Source of the DNA: Nannobrachium achirus
Taxonomy: Eukaryota > Chordata > Actinopteri > Myctophiformes > Myctophidae
Direction: 5' to 3'
Assembly: GCA_963921795.1 (NCBI GenBank)
Contig: OY997655.1
Location: 5,304,703 to 5,368,702 of the forward strand
Length of the DNA stretch: 64,000 nt
A model generated the notes under the pieces. That model saw nothing but the letters and a program-made list of their open reading frames with translations, searched no databases and was not told the origin of the DNA. Every line of letters begins with the position of its first letter. Within the stretch, counting starts at the first letter, position 1. Of the stretch, positions 59,100 to 64,000 are shown one piece after another. Position numbers and translations under genes: made by a program.

Positions 59100-59995
59100 T
59101 GTGTAGATTCTCACTCAGAGTTCCAGATGTGTTGCTCTCAGACAGACTGGTTCTGGTCATTATGGTCATTCTGGTTATTTTATCCTTTGAGACCTTAGTC
59201 TTATTACTGCTGATGCTGCTCTGACACCTGAGTCTCAGCATGAGGATTAAATGAGTCATGCCTAACTTGAGACTACAATGCTCCCTGGTAAGCAACTTGA
59301 TGAAGCACTGATCATTAATGTGAGTCAGCTGTTTGGTGGGAGATCTAAACAGCCTTAATGCTGCTTAAATGAATAAGGAAGCAGGGATTGAACTCTCACT
59401 CACCAGAGTGACCAACACACAACCTGTCATGCCAACAGGGTTGAGCCTGATTAGCAGGGCTGTTGTGCGCTGGGTGTTGGCTGTACTAACTATGGGGGCT
59501 ACACAAACAATAGCAGCTGCATGCCATGACTACCTGCTGTCCTCTGCTACACTAACAGAGGAGGGGCACAGGTAGGGTCAGAGGTCAGAGGAGGGGCACA
59601 GGGAGCAGGGTCAGAGGTCAAGGGCGTAGCCCAATCAGGGACCAGCATCTCTGGCAATGTCGTCATTAACTGCCAATGAGGGACCAGCATTCCTGGTGAT
59701 GCCAGTGGTGATGTCACTGGCATCGGCATGCCAGTGGTGAGCGCACCTCATGGAGCGCTCTGCTGACACACATGTACTTGTGCACAAGGAGCAAGTTGGC
59801 ACCTCAACAGAGTGCAGTTCTAGTTGACATTTCTGTTGCCCAAGTATGTATCCAGTAGTATAGACATACTGTACCTAACTGGTGTGACCCATGTGACCCC
59901 CCGAGTCCCGATGAGTGGGCAAAATAAACCCTACAGTAGAAGAACAGGAGGCCTGGGCTGGCCTGGTGCCAGCAGCAACAACAACATGCCTGGAC
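59100..59995. other. No gene seen
   Basis: Short diverged repeats such as 'gaggggcacaggtagggtcagaggtcag' (about 59563-59620) and 'gatgccagtggtgatgtcactggcat'. Confidence 0.5.
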
Positions 59996-59997
59996 AT

Positions 59998-60247
59998 GTC
60001 AGTGGTGTCACCTCACCTCACACAGGTTGTCAGTGGTGTCACCTCACCTCACACAGGTTGTCAGTGGTGTCACCTCACCTCACACAGGTTGTCAGTGGTG
60101 TCACCTCCCCTCACACAGGTTGTCAGTGGTGTCACCTCCCCTCACACAGGTTGTCAGTGGTGTCACCTCACCTCACACAGGTTGTCAGTGGTGTCACCTC
60201 ACCTCACACAGGTTGTCAGTGGTGTCACCTCCCCTCACACAGGTTGT
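59998..60247. repeat. 31-bp minisatellite, eight copies
   Basis: Unit GTCAGTGGTGTCACCTCACC plus TCACACAGGTT; the only variation is CAC/CCC. All three plus-strand frames stay open because the unit has no stop. Confidence 0.97.
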
Positions 60248-60249
60248 GA

Positions 60250-60652
60250 CCAGGAACGTGCAGAGAATGTTAGAGAAGCAGGGACTGACATTTCTAAAGG
60301 GCCTTTTTGTGGAAATATCAAAAATAACAGACCCCCAAGCTCAAGTTGTGAGCTTGGAGATCGGCTATTTTCGGTGAGTGATATCACACTGAATGATACT
60401 AGAGATGTGGCGTATGGCATGGATTTCTACTCAGAGAGGGCAATTATTTCAGTATACGATGCTGCATTCAAGTTCAGGAGAGTTTGGACAAGGCAATTCT
60501 CTTGAATGCTGTCTTCTGGTATGGCATGGAACGAGTGGGCATTTGCATTTCTTTTACCATAGTGAAAACTGCATTTATGGTCTGGAGAGGGCACTTTTTA
60601 CAGACGGATAAGGGGCTCAAGCCCCCTTTGATGTCTGTGTGTGCACGTGCCA
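60250..60652. mobile_element. hAT-like CCAGGAACGTGCA element with hairpin
   Basis: A perfect 8-bp duplication ggttgtga at 60242-60249 and 60653-60660. Hairpin 60319-60374 with CCCAAGCTC / GAGCTTGGAG arms. It inserted at the end of the 31-bp array. Confidence 0.85.
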
Positions 60653-60896
60653 GGTTGTGACCGTTTCATCCATGGTCCTTTTCAGGTTAGAGGTCATGTG
60701 AAGGGACATCGAGGGGAAAATGTGAAGGATATAAATGTGAAAGATGAATTAATAATGAATAAAATACATACATAAACACGTATGGTATTGTATTGTGCAT
60801 TTGAGGTGACAGAACACCTTCTGGAGCTTTAGTTCTCAAAGTGGGGTCCTGGGGGCCCCCAGGGGTCCTTGAGGGGGTTCCAGCGGGTCCCCAGCT

Positions 60897-60957
60897 AGAG
60901 TAGTTAGTATAGTAGTAGTTAGTATAGTAGTAGTTAGTATAGTAGTAGTTAGTATAG
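60897..60957. repeat. 'tagtagttagtata' tandem repeat
   Basis: About four copies. Confidence 0.9.
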
Positions 60958-61002
60958 CGTCACAATCGTTTCAACCACTTTATACATTCATACTTTGGCT
61001 AT

Positions 61003-61052
61003 TCAGAAATAGCAGATGTACAAGCTCACAATATGCTGCGAGCTTGTGCTTT
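61003..61052. repeat. Hairpin copy, GATGTAC sub-type, truncated
   Basis: AATAGCAGATGTACAAGCTC / 'ctgcgagcttgtg', preceded by a TTTCAACCACTTTA end. Confidence 0.7.
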
Positions 61053-61782
61053 TTTTTCCCTTCTCCTCTGGGGGTCCCTGGCACAAAGACATCAGGGGTG
61101 TCATCTTAGAGAACACAGAGTCATCATTACACAGGTTTAACATGCTGGGCTTCACAGTAGAATGCTTATACAGCATGATGTAGGACCTAACAATAAAAGA
61201 GATATCTTTTGAAATCAAATCTATTATTCTGTCATGCCTACTTATGTAACATGCTATATTGCAACCGTATTACTGCTGATGCTGCTCTGTCTCAGCATGA
61301 GGATTAAATGATGCTAGCAAAGCAGGGTCATGCCTAACTTGAGACTACAACACTTCCTTGGCAAGCAACTTGATGGCTTGAAATCAGCTGTTTGGTGGGA
61401 GATCTAAAACACCTGAAATGCTGCTTAGGCATTTAGCTTATAGACAGAGAGGGCACAGAACATGGGGGGGGGGGGGGGGGGCAAGATTGGGACTGATAGC
61501 TGGGTTCCCACATTATTATTATTGACTGACAACTAAGTACAGTATCACTCAAATTAATTGAATGACCGGAAGTGATGCCCATATAATCACTTCCCCAGTA
61601 AAACTCCATGGGAAACCAATGGATAGATTACATATCAATGATGAAATGTCATTGAAACTTGTGGATAGATTACATATCAATGATGAAATGTCATTGAAAT
61701 CAACATTTCTGTTGCCCAAGACATTTCCAGTAGTCTACTGTTGTAATATAGAGGTACGATCCCCTATTTATGTGATCCGTGT

Positions 61783-62072
61783 CAGTGGTTCTCAACGCAT
61801 GGGTCGGGACCCCCAGGGGGGTTCCCAAATTATTTTGGGGGGGTCCCCAGATGATTAGCTACATTGTTTTCTCACTCAACAGTAAACAGACCAACATACA
61901 GTTTAAGTGTATAGAGGGTATCTGCACATTTCCTCGTTGTGAGCATGTAGATCAGTTATTTTCACAACAGCTATACAAAATGTTATGCCTCCACTGTTCG
62001 CCAGGGTGGGGGGTCCCCAGTTAAAATATGATTATTTGGGGGGCCACGGCCATAAAAGGTTGAGAAGTACAG
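61783..62072. mobile_element. CAGTGGTTCTCAAC hAT-type MITE, best-bounded copy
   Basis: 8-bp duplication 61775-61782 (atccgtgt) and 62073-62080 (atccatgt), 7/8. Half a hairpin remains at 61936-61967. Confidence 0.85.
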
Positions 62073-62095
62073 ATCCATGTGACCCCAAGCATGCT

Positions 62096-62130
62096 CCCCC
62101 CCCCCCCCCCCCCACCGAGTCACGATGAGT

Positions 62131-62180
<50 letters not shown>
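62096..62180. repeat. Poly-C and (CT)n tracts
   Basis: A C run at about 62096-62113; CT units at 62133-62180. Confidence 0.95.
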
Positions 62181-62186
<6 letters not shown>

Positions 62187-62289
62187 CTTGGCCAACAAGC
62201 CCAACATGCTTTAAAGACATTTGATGATATAAGTTGTGAGAGGTAATGAGGCATGGATTGACTTTGAATGAACAAGACAGAACATAAAC

Positions 62290-62418
<129 letters not shown>

Positions 62419-62419
62419 C

Positions 62420-63480
62420 ATGGTCAGCAATAATTCTGGAGACAGTAAAATATTGGTTTAGGATTTTGCTGCAAATCCTTCCTCCATGAAACGAGAGGGG
62501 CGTCATTGGAGCATCAAGTTGTATCAGTTCTGTTAGGAGAGAAGGTTGTCACTTCTCAGTTGTTTCACTTCACCTCTGTGAGAAATTAAATGTCATGGAA
62601 GCTCAGCTATGTGGTGTCAGAGTGTTTATTAAACCAGGCAGAACCATTTAAAAAACAATTCTTATTTACTATGGACCATTATTCACACGGTGGCCATATA
62701 TGGTAGGCATTTTGCAATGAAAAAAAAAACAAAAAAAAACGGGGTGGCATTTCATTTCATCCAAAATCGGATTTTCGATCGACGGCCAAGCAGTGCCCAG
62801 TTTGTTATACTTCCAGGTTAGGCCGGTAGAAGTCGTTTCTCTGTGCTCTGTTTCTTCCTGTTTGTTGTTGAGGTGTGGGTTCAGGATCTGCCCCAGGCTG
62901 AGAATGTGTCCGCCTGTCCATTCGTCCCTAAGTTACGTCACTTCTTCTTGTGGTTTCCAGTAGACTAGATGCCTCGAGGCACATTGCTGCCTCCCGGGAG
63001 AAGTCCTCTTTTTGTGAAAGACGTCACCTTATTGTTTATAAAGTTTATTGTAGGAAACACACTCACAGAGGATAATCATAACAATAGCTTAACGTTACAA
63101 ATAAGTATTGCAGCGAAGAATAACCGTTCTTAATGAAAAATAACTGTTCTTAATAATAAATATTAGCATTTATCCTTATTAGTTATTACAGAAATTCCAA
63201 AAATATAAAATGTTATAGGCCTATGTGTAAGAATTCATTACATGGGATAAGTCTTATATTTTTGGGCGATAACCATTATTTTCCCAATAATTCCATATGC
63301 AGCAGAGCCCTGTTTGTGCATTTTACTGTATCCGATATATGTAACTATTAAGTTTGAGTCACACTCATACAATATGGATAGGCCTATATGGTTATGCCAT
63401 ATAAAAGGATGTAACAAAAGTCTTCACTGTTATCACAGCCATCAAGATGCTGTCTGTCTGTGTGTTGCGTGGCGTGGCGT
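62420..63480. other. No gene seen
   Basis: Unclassified; a short A-rich stretch at 62720-62740. Confidence 0.5.
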
Positions 63481-63486
63481 ACGGTG

Positions 63487-63626
63487 GCAAAAACAGCCGA
63501 TCTACAAGCCCACACAAAGCGTTGCGCTTGTGAGCCAGTAGGTTTATGGCGAAAACAGCCGATCTACAAGCCCACAAAGTGTTGCGCTTGCGATGCGCTG
63601 TGAGCTAGTAGGTCTGCTGTTTTCGT
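63487..63626. repeat. Two hairpin copies in tandem
   Basis: 63487-63549 and 63550-63626; both start AAAACAGCCGATCTACAAGC. In the second, both arms carry AAAACAG in place of AAAATAG. The only direct tandem pair seen. Confidence 0.8.
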
Positions 63627-63718
63627 CCATATTGTGTGACGTCATTCTCAGGCGCAGGACCCCCACCCCAATTCTCAGCCTAGGGCAGATCCTGAACCCA
63701 CAGAGGCAGAGGAGGGCA

Positions 63719-63743
63719 GGGGGGCGGGGGGGGGGGGGGGGGG
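63719..63743. repeat. Poly-G tract
   Basis: G runs of 4 and about 18 bases. Confidence 0.95.
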
Positions 63744-63927
63744 TCAGGGTTTCCTATAGCAGCCCAGTCAGATAACACTACAACCAGTCTGGTAACGTCT
63801 CTGACAATGTCTGCCTCTAGCAACTGGTGATGTTTAACACAATACAAAGCCTGATTGGCTGCTGAGTGAATCAGGAAGTGAAATTAGAGTTTGTTGAGTT
63901 TCCAGTAAGAAGCTTCAGACTTTTAAC

Positions 63928-63949
63928 CACACACACGCACACACACACG

Positions 63950-63981
<32 letters not shown>

Positions 63982-64000
63982 TGCACACACGCACACACAC
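63928..64000. repeat. (CA)n with CG variants, runs off the window
   Basis: Alternating CACACA and CACG. Confidence 0.95.

Noticed and set aside
59369..59575. 68-codon plus-strand frame (MNKEAGIELSL...)
   Set aside because: Short, no family signature, no splice context.

Overview
This window looks like euchromatic DNA of a ray-finned (teleost) fish. The evidence is very long (CA/TG)n microsatellites, dense hAT-type and TTAA-flanked miniature transposons, L2/RTE-type LINE tails, tRNA-derived SINEs, and vertebrate genes of the GIMAP (AIG1 GTPase) and SLC25 families. Most bases are repeats; only three genes can be supported.

Layout. (1) 52-10135, minus strand: a GIMAP8-like gene with three AIG1 domains. 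Five exons splice in frame from an ATG at 10115 to a stop at 52 (793 codons including stop), and the introns are packed with transposons. (2) 10.2-16.2 kb: a C-rich minisatellite, a 40-bp tandem array, a nested hAT composite and broken copies of a long inverted-repeat element. (3) 16.3-22 kb: a roughly 3-kb repeat block with a perfectly bounded hAT insertion. (4) 22.2-25.1 kb: a giant palindrome of about 2.9 kb. (5) 25.3-41.5 kb: tandem arrays, SINEs, LINE fragments, inverted repeats and microsatellites, with no convincing gene. (6) 41.5-49.2 kb, plus strand: a 97-residue GC-rich coding exon at 48201-48494, perhaps with two upstream untranslated exons. (7) 53565-54473, minus strand: an intact, intronless mitochondrial ornithine carrier (SLC25A15-like). 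(8) 54.5-64 kb: more repeats, a decayed RTE-like reverse transcriptase and many foldback elements.

The strongest unexplained signal is a hairpin family of about 75 bp found roughly 35-40 times, about once every 1.7 kb. Each good copy has two arms of about 30 bp around a consensus like AATAGCAGATCTACAAGCTC. The arms co-vary: copies with a changed base in one arm often carry the matching change in the other. The hairpin sits inside at least four different transposon families, so it behaves as a module of its own. Several insertions can be dated relative to each other from exact target-site duplications: 8 bp for hAT, TTAA for piggyBac-like, and 14-15 bp for retroposons.
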